Assembly: GCF_937920985.1 (NCBI RefSeq)
Contig: NZ_CALDXR010000038.1
Span: 1-53,130, forward strand
DNA length: 53,130 nt
Direction: 5' to 3'
Origin: an uncultured Phascolarctobacterium sp.
GTDB lineage: Bacteria; Bacillota; Negativicutes; Acidaminococcales; Acidaminococcaceae
Shown here: piece after piece, positions 26,123 to 35,165 of the stretch
Layout: every line of letters starts with the position of its first letter
Position numbering within the stretch: the first letter of the stretch is position 1
Notes under the pieces: model-generated
What the model saw: the letters and a program-made list of their open reading frames with translations, nothing else
Told to the model about the DNA's origin: nothing
Databases searched by the model: none
Made by a program: the position numbers and the translations under genes

Positions 26123-27871
26123 TTACTGAACCTTAATTCTACGGTTTGAATCCGCAAGCTTTCTCACATACTGTTCGGGGCTAATCTGCTCAAGGAAGTC
26201 AATAACCTTTTGACTTTCACCATCTTTTTCAGCGAACTCAGCTCTGAAATCGACAACCTCAGCGAGAATAGCTCTGATAATCTGAGAACCGTTCTTGCGT
26301 TTTTCTTCAAACTTTGCTTCGATATTCTGACGATTCTGTTCAACTTTCTTCTTCTTGGAGAAATGGTTGATAACCATACCAATGCCAGCGATAATCGCAA
26401 TCAAACCGAGGAAACCGTTGCCGGCAATCATCATAATCAAACCGATAACACCTATTGCCGCACCACCCCACAGACAGAATTTCTCAAATCCGGAGAGGAC
26501 AACCTGAGCAAGCGCACTTGCTTTTTCCTTGTCAACCAGGGCGTTGAACTTGCTGATGAGTTCTGTTTCATTCTGACCATCAGTAGTCTTATCGTTAAAG
26601 GTATCAACATTGATTTCGATTTCGTTTGGAATTTTCATCCTGTTTTGAGCTACAACGTCGTTGTAGGCATCGCTGACCCATTCCTTGGAAAGAGCAATAG
26701 CAAACTTCTGAGTAGAAGCGCTTGCATGGGAACTGTCGGGCTTCATAGCTGCATCAGTAAGCAACTGAGTAAAGTCCTTGTGTTCCTCAAAAGCGGTCTG
26801 TTCAACAGCCATATTCAGGCGAGCACAATCCTCATCGCCGTCAAAGTCAATAACAAACTGGTTGTACTTTTCTTCTTTTCGGAGAGGAATTTCTTCCTCG
26901 TCAAATTCAGAAACCAAAGTGTTCAAAATCTCGTCGAGCTGTGCCTTCAAAGAGTCTGCTGAACTTTCCTGTTCAAAGATTGCGGTGAAATAGCCCAGGA
27001 TTTCAGCATGGAGCATAGCTCCTTCCATGATATCCTGCAAAGCAGGCCATGTCTTGCTGTACTTGCGAAGATATGTATAATCGTTAGTTGCAAGAGGTTT
27101 TCTCTTGAGGTTGATTGCATCGGACCACTGCTTTGTCTGCTGCTCAACAAAACCAGGCTTGTCCGCAAGATGCTCAAGCCATTCGCCCATCTGTCTGGAA
27201 ACGATGCCTTCGGAATCTGACCCAAGCAAACCGCTTGCAAAAGCGTCGAGAATAATCACCGTCTTCCTGTCAAGATTTTCTTCATCCTGGTTAGCGAGAT
27301 AACGCTGAGTCCATTTGAGTGCAGCGCTCTTGCGGTCGGCTCTACGGCAAATCAAAGCGAAGAACAGAGAAGTCTTTTCGTCGTTTCTCTTGATACCTTC
27401 CTTGAGAGCACGTTCAGCTAATTCTGGCTGGTCGTTAATCCAAGCAGCGAGTGCCACCAAACAAGGAGCCAACCAATATCCAGGGGTGGAGATCATAAGT
27501 TCCTCAGTAGCATTGCTTATAGTGTCTTTCTTGACAATACCAATGTCATCCGCTTGAAGAATGCCAGTGGTAGTTCTTCTTACGATGTCGTAGTGACCAA
27601 ACCGCTTCTCCATCTCCTGCCTGATTTGAATAACTCTCTGCTGTGCTTTGGACAAAGCGTTCGCTCTAACCTGAAGCTGCACAAAGTTGTTGAAATCACG
27701 TGCCAAGGCACCAATTTCATCGTAAACTACCTTGACGTTGTCGTTTACACGGTCAACGTTATTGTCGATTACTTCGAGGTTGTTGTTCAGCGTACCGAGA
27801 TTGTTGTTGATAGCTCTTAAGCCATCTTCAATTGCACTTAGATTAGCTGAACTGATTGCATAATCCGCCAT
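26123..27871 (-). CDS. Coiled-coil membrane protein of the operon
   Basis: 582 residues, not recognised as a named family. Residues 8-100 form an Asn-rich heptad coiled coil ('LRAINNNLGTLNNNLEVIDN'). About 115-330 is helical and TPR-like ('WLAPCLVALAAWINDQPELA', 'ALKEGIKRNDEKTSLFFALI'). A hydrophobic hairpin at about 480-515 gives two membrane segments ('GAAIGVIGLIMMIAGNGFLG', 'LIAIIAGIGMVI'), followed by a basic coiled-coil tail. Most of the chain would face the cytosol. It sits between the HerA-like ATPase and the zinc-ribbon genes and could anchor the ATPases at the membrane; that role is inferred. Confidence 0.75.
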   Translation of the reverse strand: MADYAISSANLSAIEDGLRAINNNLGTLNNNLEVIDNNVDRVNDNVKVVYDEIGALARDFNNFVQLQVRANALSKAQQRVIQIRQEMEKRFGHYDIVRRTTTGILQADDIGIVKKDTISNATEELMISTPGYWLAPCLVALAAWINDQPELAERALKEGIKRNDEKTSLFFALICRRADRKSAALKWTQRYLANQDEENLDRKTVIILDAFASGLLGSDSEGIVSRQMGEWLEHLADKPGFVEQQTKQWSDAINLKRKPLATNDYTYLRKYSKTWPALQDIMEGAMLHAEILGYFTAIFEQESSADSLKAQLDEILNTLVSEFDEEEIPLRKEEKYNQFVIDFDGDEDCARLNMAVEQTAFEEHKDFTQLLTDAAMKPDSSHASASTQKFAIALSKEWVSDAYNDVVAQNRMKIPNEIEINVDTFNDKTTDGQNETELISKFNALVDKEKASALAQVVLSGFEKFCLWGGAAIGVIGLIMMIAGNGFLGLIAIIAGIGMVINHFSKKKKVEQNRQNIEAKFEEKRKNGSQIIRAILAEVVDFRAEFAEKDGESQKVIDFLEQISPEQYVRKLADSNRRIKVQ

Positions 27872-27888
27872 TCTCTTTCTACCTCCGT

Positions 27889-30561
27889 TTATTTAGTGGA
27901 TTTTTTATATTTAAGATAGTCTGACAGGTATTTCTGCCTTTGACCATCATTTAGATCTTCGTTTTGAGCCAAGATATAGCCTAACACGCAAAGACGCTCA
28001 AAATCATTTTGTATGTTTAACTTTTTAATCAGTTCCGAGTTCAAAAACGCATCGAATGATTTGGGGGCAAATTTTTTAACTACCCACTTTTCCAAAACCT
28101 TGTTTGTGGCTACATTGGTGTCTATGTACTCGGAAATCTTCTTGTGATATTTGCAACGATGTTCACAATACGAGCATCCTGCATGGTGGCAAATAACCTC
28201 ATCGTATCCGCTTGCAATGTCATATACTTTCTTTTTCACCTCGGCAATAACTTCGCCTCGGTTTTTTTCGTAATAAGACTTAACAAGAGGCAACTTCACA
28301 CACTTGGGCCTATTGTCACCTTCGGCATATACAGCAGCATAACCACGTCGCAATGAACTGAGATACTCAATTTGCTCTGGACTCATATTCATTGCTCTGC
28401 CAATCGTTTCTCTATCCTCTAACGCAACTGTACGATGTACAATTTTAAGGTTTGTGTTCTTAATCGTATCCGGTGCGAGTTTTGTGGGTATCTGGTCAGC
28501 AATCAAGATGCCTTGCCCAAAAGTACGAATTTCGGCAAGAAGGTTACAGAAAAACTCAACAGATTTAGCACGTGTGTTACCACCTTCACCCGACTCAGAG
28601 ACATTTTTCAGCAAGCGGTGTGCTTCTTCAACCATAAGAATATGGGAGAGCTGTTTGCTACCTTTGGTCATCTGAGACTTTCGGTATTCGTATAGCTGAA
28701 CAAGCAGAATGCCTATTACGAAAGATTTTGTTTCGTCGTCACCTAAATCTTCAAGCTCCATTACAACAGGACGAGACAACAGTTCTTCTATTGGCACAGA
28801 TTTTGGCGTGTTCAACATCGCACCTTTACCGCCAATCATCAAAGAGTAAACTCGTGCTTGTAGTGCAGCCTTTACGTTTGATTGAACCTCTTGGTGATAC
28901 CCCATATTATCGACTATTACATCAATTTTATTGTAAAGGTCTGAAAGAGTAGGGTACTCGGTCAAACCAAAACGATTTATATTTTCTACAATGTCCCATC
29001 CACGGTCGCTGTATATTTCATAAACAGCTTTTTCAAGGATATATGGCATTGGAGGGTACAAATCGAACGCAGCCTTAAAAGTTGATAGCAAATAATCAAT
29101 GTGAGTTTGAAGCGAAATTTTGTGGTTCGTTTCAAAGGGATTGATTCTATATTTTACCGATGTTTGAGCTGCCTCAGCGCCCAGCGTAAATACAAGCAAG
29201 TCCTCAAAACCTTTAAGGTTTCGCAACTCCCAATATTCACGTTTCGCTGACTCGATAACCATAAAGGGAACTTTCTCTTGTCGGTCAGCAGGGTTCCACA
29301 ACGTATTCAAAATGGATTTAGACGTATTTGTTTTACCACCGCCGGTTATTCCAATAATCAGAGCGTGACGTGTGAAGTCGTCTTTTTCCATAGAATATAT
29401 GTTGTTGGCAGTTGAATTGTCTTTGCGTCCTGCAACACAAATATCTCCAATCGGGATAGGCTTTTTAAATAATTTTTTTCTTCTGTTAGATACATCGAAC
29501 TCAACATATTGGTCAATGTAGTACCCTGGAAATTCCTTTGTTGGCAACTGACACATAGTAGCTAATTGGTCGCTGTTTAACACGGTTTGATACTTGTATA
29601 TAAACAACGTGATTGACTGAGCAATTCCAGAGCGTTGCCATCTTCCCAAGGGATGCAAGTCTGGATTTTCAATCAAATCAGCCATCATATATGTATTGGA
29701 AATTACATCTTTAATTGAGTTGTAATCAATTACTCTGAAAGGTTCGGGCTTTGATTCTTCACCCGAATAACTTGCTTTGATGATATTTCCAAGTCGCTTC
29801 GCATCCATAGCGTTATCGGATGCAAAGTAGCCGTTTACACGCCACATTCCTCGTGCTGTACCGACCTTTAACATATGCTCAAGAACTTCAAGATTTTCAA
29901 AATAATTCTTGCTGTGAAAATCCTGTTTTTGTGCAGACAGATTGCCTTGTGCTCCGCCAGAAATGGTCTGGTTAATGAGCGTAAAGACACTTTCCATTTC
30001 CTCAAGAATTTTTTCGTGTCCGAGTGTAACAGCGATATTGCTGATGCCAGATGCAAGTATTAAATAAGTAAATTTTTTTCCTTGCATACCTCGGCAAATG
30101 TTTTCAATTTGAAAACTCTTTTTTTCAGCCGCAAGTTTATCGGTCGGAATACCAGTGAACATTCCACCATATTCTCGTGGGCTTGTTCTTAAAGGATTTT
30201 CGGAGACATATTCTATGTCAATCCCCGGAAAAACAGATTCGTACGAAGAACGCAATCCGTCTCGCAAAACTTTCATTGTTCCTATGTATATGTCAATGCC
30301 GTTTTCATTTCCGATAATCGCATATGCAAATGGCACACCGTGACGAACGCTACTGTTGAGAATGTCACCAACTAATGTACTTATTGAAAAATCTTGTTCT
30401 GTTTCCCAAAAGCGAGTTAAACCATTCACCTTGAAAAACTGCATATTCTGACTTTCTTCATATCCATTAGATATAAAGTTGCCGTTAGGAATAAAATCAA
30501 GGTCTTTCCTGCAAAGAGCGTGATTCTTTTCGGCAGAAGTATATCCGTTATAATTTGCCAT
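27889..30561 (-). CDS. HerA/VirB4-like P-loop ATPase (DUF87)
   Basis: 890 residues. The N-terminal 370 residues are a HAS-barrel-like/alpha-beta region without a recognised name. The HerA-FtsK type motor domain has Walker A 'GITGGGKT' (404-411), Walker B 'HILMVEEAHRLL' (E645/E646), sensor 'GILIADQIPTKLAP' and an arginine-rich motif in 'SLRRGYAAVY'. A Cys/His cluster (CHHAGCSYCEHRCKYH) near residue 790 suggests a bound zinc. Relatives pump DNA or protein as hexamers (conjugation VirB4/TraC, archaeal HerA, anti-phage HerA pairs). No NurA, Sir2 or conjugation partner is present here. It is the second gene of the operon. Confidence 0.85.
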   Translation of the reverse strand: MANYNGYTSAEKNHALCRKDLDFIPNGNFISNGYEESQNMQFFKVNGLTRFWETEQDFSISTLVGDILNSSVRHGVPFAYAIIGNENGIDIYIGTMKVLRDGLRSSYESVFPGIDIEYVSENPLRTSPREYGGMFTGIPTDKLAAEKKSFQIENICRGMQGKKFTYLILASGISNIAVTLGHEKILEEMESVFTLINQTISGGAQGNLSAQKQDFHSKNYFENLEVLEHMLKVGTARGMWRVNGYFASDNAMDAKRLGNIIKASYSGEESKPEPFRVIDYNSIKDVISNTYMMADLIENPDLHPLGRWQRSGIAQSITLFIYKYQTVLNSDQLATMCQLPTKEFPGYYIDQYVEFDVSNRRKKLFKKPIPIGDICVAGRKDNSTANNIYSMEKDDFTRHALIIGITGGGKTNTSKSILNTLWNPADRQEKVPFMVIESAKREYWELRNLKGFEDLLVFTLGAEAAQTSVKYRINPFETNHKISLQTHIDYLLSTFKAAFDLYPPMPYILEKAVYEIYSDRGWDIVENINRFGLTEYPTLSDLYNKIDVIVDNMGYHQEVQSNVKAALQARVYSLMIGGKGAMLNTPKSVPIEELLSRPVVMELEDLGDDETKSFVIGILLVQLYEYRKSQMTKGSKQLSHILMVEEAHRLLKNVSESGEGGNTRAKSVEFFCNLLAEIRTFGQGILIADQIPTKLAPDTIKNTNLKIVHRTVALEDRETIGRAMNMSPEQIEYLSSLRRGYAAVYAEGDNRPKCVKLPLVKSYYEKNRGEVIAEVKKKVYDIASGYDEVICHHAGCSYCEHRCKYHKKISEYIDTNVATNKVLEKWVVKKFAPKSFDAFLNSELIKKLNIQNDFERLCVLGYILAQNEDLNDGQRQKYLSDYLKYKKSTK

Positions 30562-30576
30562 TGGCCACCCTTCTTG

Positions 30577-31491
30577 TTAAAAAAGTCGTTTTATTAGCGA
30601 GAATATAGCCCCAAAAATAGCACCGAATATTTTCAATGCTTTGGGTAGGTTTGTAAGGCACAGAATGATAATAACTGCCCAGATAATTCCTTCGACACCA
30701 AGACCGGAAATCATCATAAACATAAGGGCAACGACAATCGCTGTGATAAACCAAACAACACCTTGTCCGATTGTTCTCGCAGGGGTAATAGTGGTTCCGC
30801 TTGCTTTATTTTTTATGAGTTTGGCAATAATGTTATTGTTGGAGTCTCTTCGTCCATATACTTCAATATCATTATTTTCGCTAACTGCACCATTATTTAA
30901 CCTTCCGTACACAATAACCTGATCGCAGGCATTACCAAGGGCGTTTAATGCAGTACCCGAAAAATCGGGAAACACCTGGAACATCGTAACATCATCATCA
31001 AGTGTAAAGGGGATTCCCATAAACAAAGCTCTAAACCACTTTTCCAAAATAGACCGCTTTTGATTATCCACGACAATGTTTTTGGTTATTCCCGTTGTTA
31101 AAGGTTGATTACCCGAAACACGAGGAGCAGATTGAGAGTTGACTACAATTGTGTTCTGCTGAGCGACTTGAGGAGCTTGACCTGCTGAATACACTTGAAC
31201 CGAAGGCTGAGAGGCAACGGTTGTCATATCGTTACCATATGGGGCTTGGTCAGCCAACGAAGCTCCACCGCTTAATAAAACTTTTCGGTTCCCCCCTCTT
31301 TTGGGGGCATAAGTATCGGTGTTTTGATTGCCGCTATTATTTATAATATTTCGTTTGTTATGTGATGCGATTTGAGTTTGAGTAGGTGACACACTTTGAG
31401 CATATGGATCTTGACCAATCGCACAAAGTTCACATATATCGCCTTGATTATCAACTTCATTTACGCCACAAATTCTACACTTATACGCCAT
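30577..31491 (-). CDS. Zinc-ribbon membrane protein, first gene of the operon
   Basis: 304 residues from ATG 31491, which has AGGAGG at 7 bases; the ATG 6 bases upstream is too close to that site. Residues 3-22 are a zinc ribbon (CRIC ... CELC). About 25-145 is Gln/Asn/Ser-rich and likely flexible. A beta-rich OB-like domain follows ('FPDFSGTALNALGNACDQVI', 'NNDIEVYGRRDSNNNIIAKL'). One or two membrane segments lie at about 235-275 ('GVVWFITAIVVALMFMMISG', 'GIIWAVIIILCLTNL'). Function unknown; probably a membrane-bound scaffold. IS110 begins about 16 bases upstream of its ribosome binding site. Confidence 0.75.
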   Translation of the reverse strand: MAYKCRICGVNEVDNQGDICELCAIGQDPYAQSVSPTQTQIASHNKRNIINNSGNQNTDTYAPKRGGNRKVLLSGGASLADQAPYGNDMTTVASQPSVQVYSAGQAPQVAQQNTIVVNSQSAPRVSGNQPLTTGITKNIVVDNQKRSILEKWFRALFMGIPFTLDDDVTMFQVFPDFSGTALNALGNACDQVIVYGRLNNGAVSENNDIEVYGRRDSNNNIIAKLIKNKASGTTITPARTIGQGVVWFITAIVVALMFMMISGLGVEGIIWAVIIILCLTNLPKALKIFGAIFGAIFSLIKRLF

Positions 31492-31527
31492 TATCATTCC
31501 TCCTCGTATAATATATTTGTAAGCAAC

Positions 31528-31862
31528 ATCCGCCGTTAACTTACCAGCAAAATTTGTTCTTTGACAACTTCATAAGGCTACCCCAACAGGCTCTCCTGAT
31601 GCTACAATATTCTTAATGAACTGTAGCTAAGATAACGGCTGTCACCTCCTGCAAACCCTTAGCGGTTATTGCTTAAAAAGCTTGCCGCCTGACTCCTGGA
31701 TCATTATCTGCTCACTCAGATGTTGCATCTCTGGGCGGAAGTTCTCCAGCAAGTATGCTTCCACAGATGAATGCTTATTATGCGAGATTGCAGTCAGTCC
31801 CTGAGATCAGGATTGCCCTTAACTACTCTTCCATCTTTAGCCGGAAAGGTGGTGTTTTCTTT
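31528..31862 (+). ncRNA. Candidate bridge RNA region of IS110
   Basis: A 335-base noncoding leader lies between the left end and the transposase start. IS110-group elements encode the bridge RNA, which pairs with target and donor DNA, in exactly this place. Local inverted pairs and GC-rich stem material are visible, but I could not fold it. Position-based inference. Confidence 0.45.
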
Positions 31863-33145
31863 ATGAAGAAGGCGGATCTTCAATCTACTTTGTTTGTCGG
31901 TATCGACATTAGCTCTCGTGAGAACGTTGTCTGCTTTTTAGACTTCTTCTCTACTACTGTCCTAAAGTCGTTCGCTGTCCCCAATAACCAGCCTGGTGCC
32001 GAACAGTTGGCTAATACCATTCTTGAATTCGTAGCAGCTAAGCATGACTTTACTAAAGTGTGCGTAGCCCTGGAATCTACATCCTATTACAGTATCCACA
32101 TCGCCAACTATCTCTCAGATTGTTCTGAGCTTATGGCTCTTGGTATTGAGGTATACTGCTTAAACCCCAAGATGATTGCTAATTACAAGAAATCTTTTCT
32201 TGGCAAAAGCAAGAACGACTATGTCGATGCTATGGTGATTGCCGACTTTGCCAGAGTCGGCAGGATAACTTCAAAGCCTTGGCGTGGTAGCCAGTTTTTG
32301 GCTCTACAACGCCTTACACGGCACAGGCTTCATCTATCTAAGTGCCTAGCCAGAGAAAAGACTTATATGTGCTCCAACATATTCCTGAAATTCAGTGAGT
32401 TCTCTATTCTAGATAACGAGAACAAGCCCTTTTCTAACAACTATGGTGCCACAGCTGCCGCTGTGCTCACCGAGCTTCTTTCCACAGATGACATAGCAAC
32501 TATGTCCATGGAAAACTTGGTTGATTTTATCTGTTCTAAAGGCAAGAACAGATTTACTGATCCAGAACGGACTGCGCAGCTTCTACAGAAGGCTGCACGC
32601 GATTCCTACCGTCTGGACAAGTGCCTATATGAGCCTCTAACTATTGCCATTGCCTCATCTTTCAATGTAATTCGCTCTTATGCTGCAGAGCTCAAAACCG
32701 TTAACACGGCTATTGAGCATACCGTTAGAGGACTGCATCCAGAAGCCTATATGTCCTGCGTTCTATACCTGGAGTGGATCCTGTATATGCTGCAGGGCTA
32801 TTAGCTGAACTGGGCACCATTGAAAACTTCAGCTCTGATGACGCATTAGCCAAATATGCTGGTCTCACGTGGCGTGAAACGCAATCTGGCAACTTTAGAG
32901 CTGATGATACGACAATGACCAAAGCGGGAAATAGTTACTTTAGATACTACCTACTCGAAGCTGTTGGCTCACTTATTAGGCATGATGCTGTTTATGCGGA
33001 GTTCTACCAAAAGAAATATGCTGAAGTAAAATTGCACCAACATAAACGTGCTTTAGTTTTAACTGCTCGCAAATTTGTCCGGTTGATTTTTGGATTGCTG
33101 GTCAAAAACCAACTTTACTCCCAAAGTGGAGTAAGCCGAACTTAA
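31863..33145 (+). pseudogene. IS110 transposase, frameshifted
   Basis: The N-terminal DEDD (RuvC-like) domain shows 'FVGIDISSRENVV' (D), 'ALESTSYYS' (E) and 'SKNDYVDAMVIADFAR' (D, D). Near 32750 the frame is lost by one base ('HPEAY' then a -1 shift). The second frame continues 'VLRSIPGVDPVYAAGLLAEL', then the Tnp-20 domain with the serine region 'RETQSGNFRADDTTMTKAGN'. The first frame stops at 32804. The start is ATG 31863 after GGAAAGGTGGTG. It is either a recent loss of function or a sequencing error. Confidence 0.88.
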
Positions 33146-33330
33146 TATTTGCTCGTTACAACTGCCTCTTTTTTGAAGATTAATCCGGCAGTCTTATTAA
33201 AGTTACCCTTTTTGAGGCCAGTTGCTTACATTTTTATCTTATTAGGGGCTTGACATATTACCAGATTGCTTAGTAAAATTAATGCTTTCCGTAAATTGTT
33301 TTCATATTTTTCTCACTTATTACCATAACT

Positions 33331-33785
33331 TTACCAATAAGACTTTACCTTATACGTTGCACTAACATACCAATACGGATTACCTTCCATTCTAGCATTT
33401 TTTAGCCTAGCATATTTTAGCCAAGTTCCATTTCCATCATATGAAACTTCAATATAATAATGCTTATCAGGCTTTAAATTAATTTTAACTGTTTTACTGC
33501 TCATGATACGAGAAAATCTCTGCTTGCCATCTGCACTTTTAATTTTAATATTAAACTTTGGATAAATAGTTTTACTTTTTCTTTTCCAAATAGATTTAAA
33601 TATTTTATTGTAACAGCATTGTTTACTAAAGTGATAGATTCTGCGCCAGTTCGTTTCCAATCTGCTTGCGTCTGCACATTGATAGTAGCTGTATTCATTC
33701 CCCCGCTTGTAGCAGCTTCTGCAAATCCATTAATCCCCATCGCAAAAAACGTTGCTAGCATAATTGACATTAATCTTCTCATCAT
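33331..33785 (-). pseudogene. Secreted hypothetical protein, frameshifted
   Basis: Two overlapping frames make one protein of about 150 residues. The front (from 33785) has a signal peptide ('IMLATFFAMGINGFAEAATS') and 'AESITLVNNAVTIK'. The back (to 33331) continues 'KRKSKTIYPKFNIKIKSADG' and 'YYIEVSYDGNGTWLKYARLK'. The shift lies in an A/T run near 33600. It has a good ribosome binding site (AAGGAGATG). The family is unknown. It is the last gene of the envelope cluster, 20 bases after the L,D-transpeptidase gene. Confidence 0.65.
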
Positions 33786-33805
33786 AATTTTTCATCTCCT
33801 TGATT

Positions 33806-34423
33806 CTACTCTTCAATAATTACTTGCATGCCAACTTTAGCAAAAGCTTTAAGCTTCTGAACATCATCATTCTTTAATCTTATACAACCTTCTGAAGCTT
33901 TTTTACCAATCGAATCTGGATCATGTGTTCCGTGGATGCCTATACCTCCCCACTTACCTCTACTTAGCTTATTAGTATCTAAACTAATAAACCAAGGTCC
34001 ATAAGCTCCTGTAATTTCTCCTTTACCATCCTTAAAATCATGAGTCCAACTAGAGGCATCAATTATTTCATCAATAGGAAAAATGCCTGACGGAGTCTTC
34101 ATATCTCCTTCTTTTTCCTTTTGTCCACTATTTTTTCCTAAAGCACACGGATAAACTGCTACTACCTTTCCCATATCATCAATAGCATAAACCTCAAATT
34201 TGCTTTTAACGATTAAAATGAACCTATTATCCATTTTATACTTCTTTAATAAATTTTCATTAGTTTCATTTTTATCTTTCACTATCTCTGCCTTATTATC
34301 AGTATTGCCTCGTTGCGTATCAGCATCTCGCCCATCCCCATGATCAGCTGAACACCCGCCAATAAAAATAATTGAAAACACCAGTATCAATATATAAAGG
34401 ACATACTTTTTCACGATCAACAC
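33806..34423 (-). CDS. L,D-transpeptidase lipoprotein (YkuD family)
   Basis: 205 residues. A lipoprotein signal ('LVFSIIFIGGCSADHG') is followed by a disordered charged linker and a YkuD domain with the catalytic signature 'GIGIHGTHDP ... ASEGCIRLKN' (His and Cys of HGT-N-SxGCIR). YkuD enzymes make 3-3 peptidoglycan cross-links or attach lipoproteins. GTG 34423 or TTG 34420 are both possible starts behind AGGAG. It follows the amidase gene by 5 bases, so the two wall enzymes are co-expressed. Confidence 0.88.
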   Translation of the reverse strand: MLIVKKYVLYILILVFSIIFIGGCSADHGDGRDADTQRGNTDNKAEIVKDKNETNENLLKKYKMDNRFILIVKSKFEVYAIDDMGKVVAVYPCALGKNSGQKEKEGDMKTPSGIFPIDEIIDASSWTHDFKDGKGEITGAYGPWFISLDTNKLSRGKWGGIGIHGTHDPDSIGKKASEGCIRLKNDDVQKLKAFAKVGMQVIIEE

Positions 34424-34428
34424 TACTC

Positions 34429-35145
34429 CTAGTAAAATTTCAAATTCAAATCACTCAATCCTTGTTTTAATTTACCCATAAAAGCAGGACCAGGATCAAT
34501 TTTTTCCGCATAATAATCTGGTACCTTCTCTATAAACAATCCGCTACTTTCTGCTTCATGTTGTTGATAATGTCCCCACACATACTTAATCGTAGAATAC
34601 TTTGCCTGTAAATAGCGGATAATAGCAATGTTAGCCTTTACCTGTGCCTCTGTCAAATCTTCTTTTCCATCAACGCCGCCAACATTTTCAATACTAATAG
34701 CACACCAATTATAACCAATTGCATGCCTATTTAACGCTGTCTCCGGCGTCAACTGATAAATAGTGCCATCTCTATCAACCAAATAATGCGACGCAACATT
34801 TAAACGTCCGCCGCCATCATCTGGCATTGTCTCACTATAAAAATACTGATAAACAGATTCAGCATCATTAGATACAGTCCAGTGGGTAATTACAACTTGC
34901 GGAACAATACTAGTTATATCCTTTCCATAATGCATTTGCGCATATTCTTTGATAAGCTGCTCTCGTTGTTCCGTCCATTTTATAGGTTTATGTACAACTT
35001 CCAACTTAGGTAATTCCCGCATTACTTGCTCTTGAACAGCAGTCTTTGGAGCAACTTCTTTTTCAGTATTTTCTTCTGCTCCCAAACAACCTAAATTAGT
35101 CCAGCAAAGCAAAAGTAACAAAGATAATGTTAAATATTTACCCAT
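34429..35145 (-). CDS. N-acetylmuramoyl-L-alanine amidase (Amidase_2), lipoprotein
   Basis: 238 residues. The signal peptide ends in 'CWTNLGCLGA', a possible lipobox. The Amidase_2/PGRP-like domain shows zinc ligands in 'VVITHWTVSNDAE' and 'YVWGHYQQHEAE', plus 'LNVASHYLVDRDGTIYQLTP' and 'GYNWCAISIENVGG'. It would cleave the amide between MurNAc and the stem peptide. GGAGG lies 8 bases before the ATG. It is co-transcribed with the J-like/SH3 protein and the L,D-transpeptidase. Confidence 0.88.
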   Translation of the reverse strand: MGKYLTLSLLLLLCWTNLGCLGAEENTEKEVAPKTAVQEQVMRELPKLEVVHKPIKWTEQREQLIKEYAQMHYGKDITSIVPQVVITHWTVSNDAESVYQYFYSETMPDDGGGRLNVASHYLVDRDGTIYQLTPETALNRHAIGYNWCAISIENVGGVDGKEDLTEAQVKANIAIIRYLQAKYSTIKYVWGHYQQHEAESSGLFIEKVPDYYAEKIDPGPAFMGKLKQGLSDLNLKFY

Positions 35146-35165
35146 CTACTAAGCCTCCAGCAATG

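Larger units (their letters stand above)
31519..33229 (+). mobile_element. IS110-family insertion sequence
   Basis: The transposase is of the DEDD type. Approximate ends are set by a short inverted pair, GTAAGCAAC (31519-31527) and GTTGCTTAC (33221-33229), which bracket the gene and its 344-base leader. IS110 elements often lack strong inverted repeats, so the ends may be off by some bases. It lies between the two leftward accessory clusters. Confidence 0.75.

Noticed and set aside
27889..30561. HerA-like ATPase as part of a conjugative type IV secretion system
   Set aside because: No relaxase, coupling protein, VirB6/B8/B9/B10 or pilin genes are nearby.
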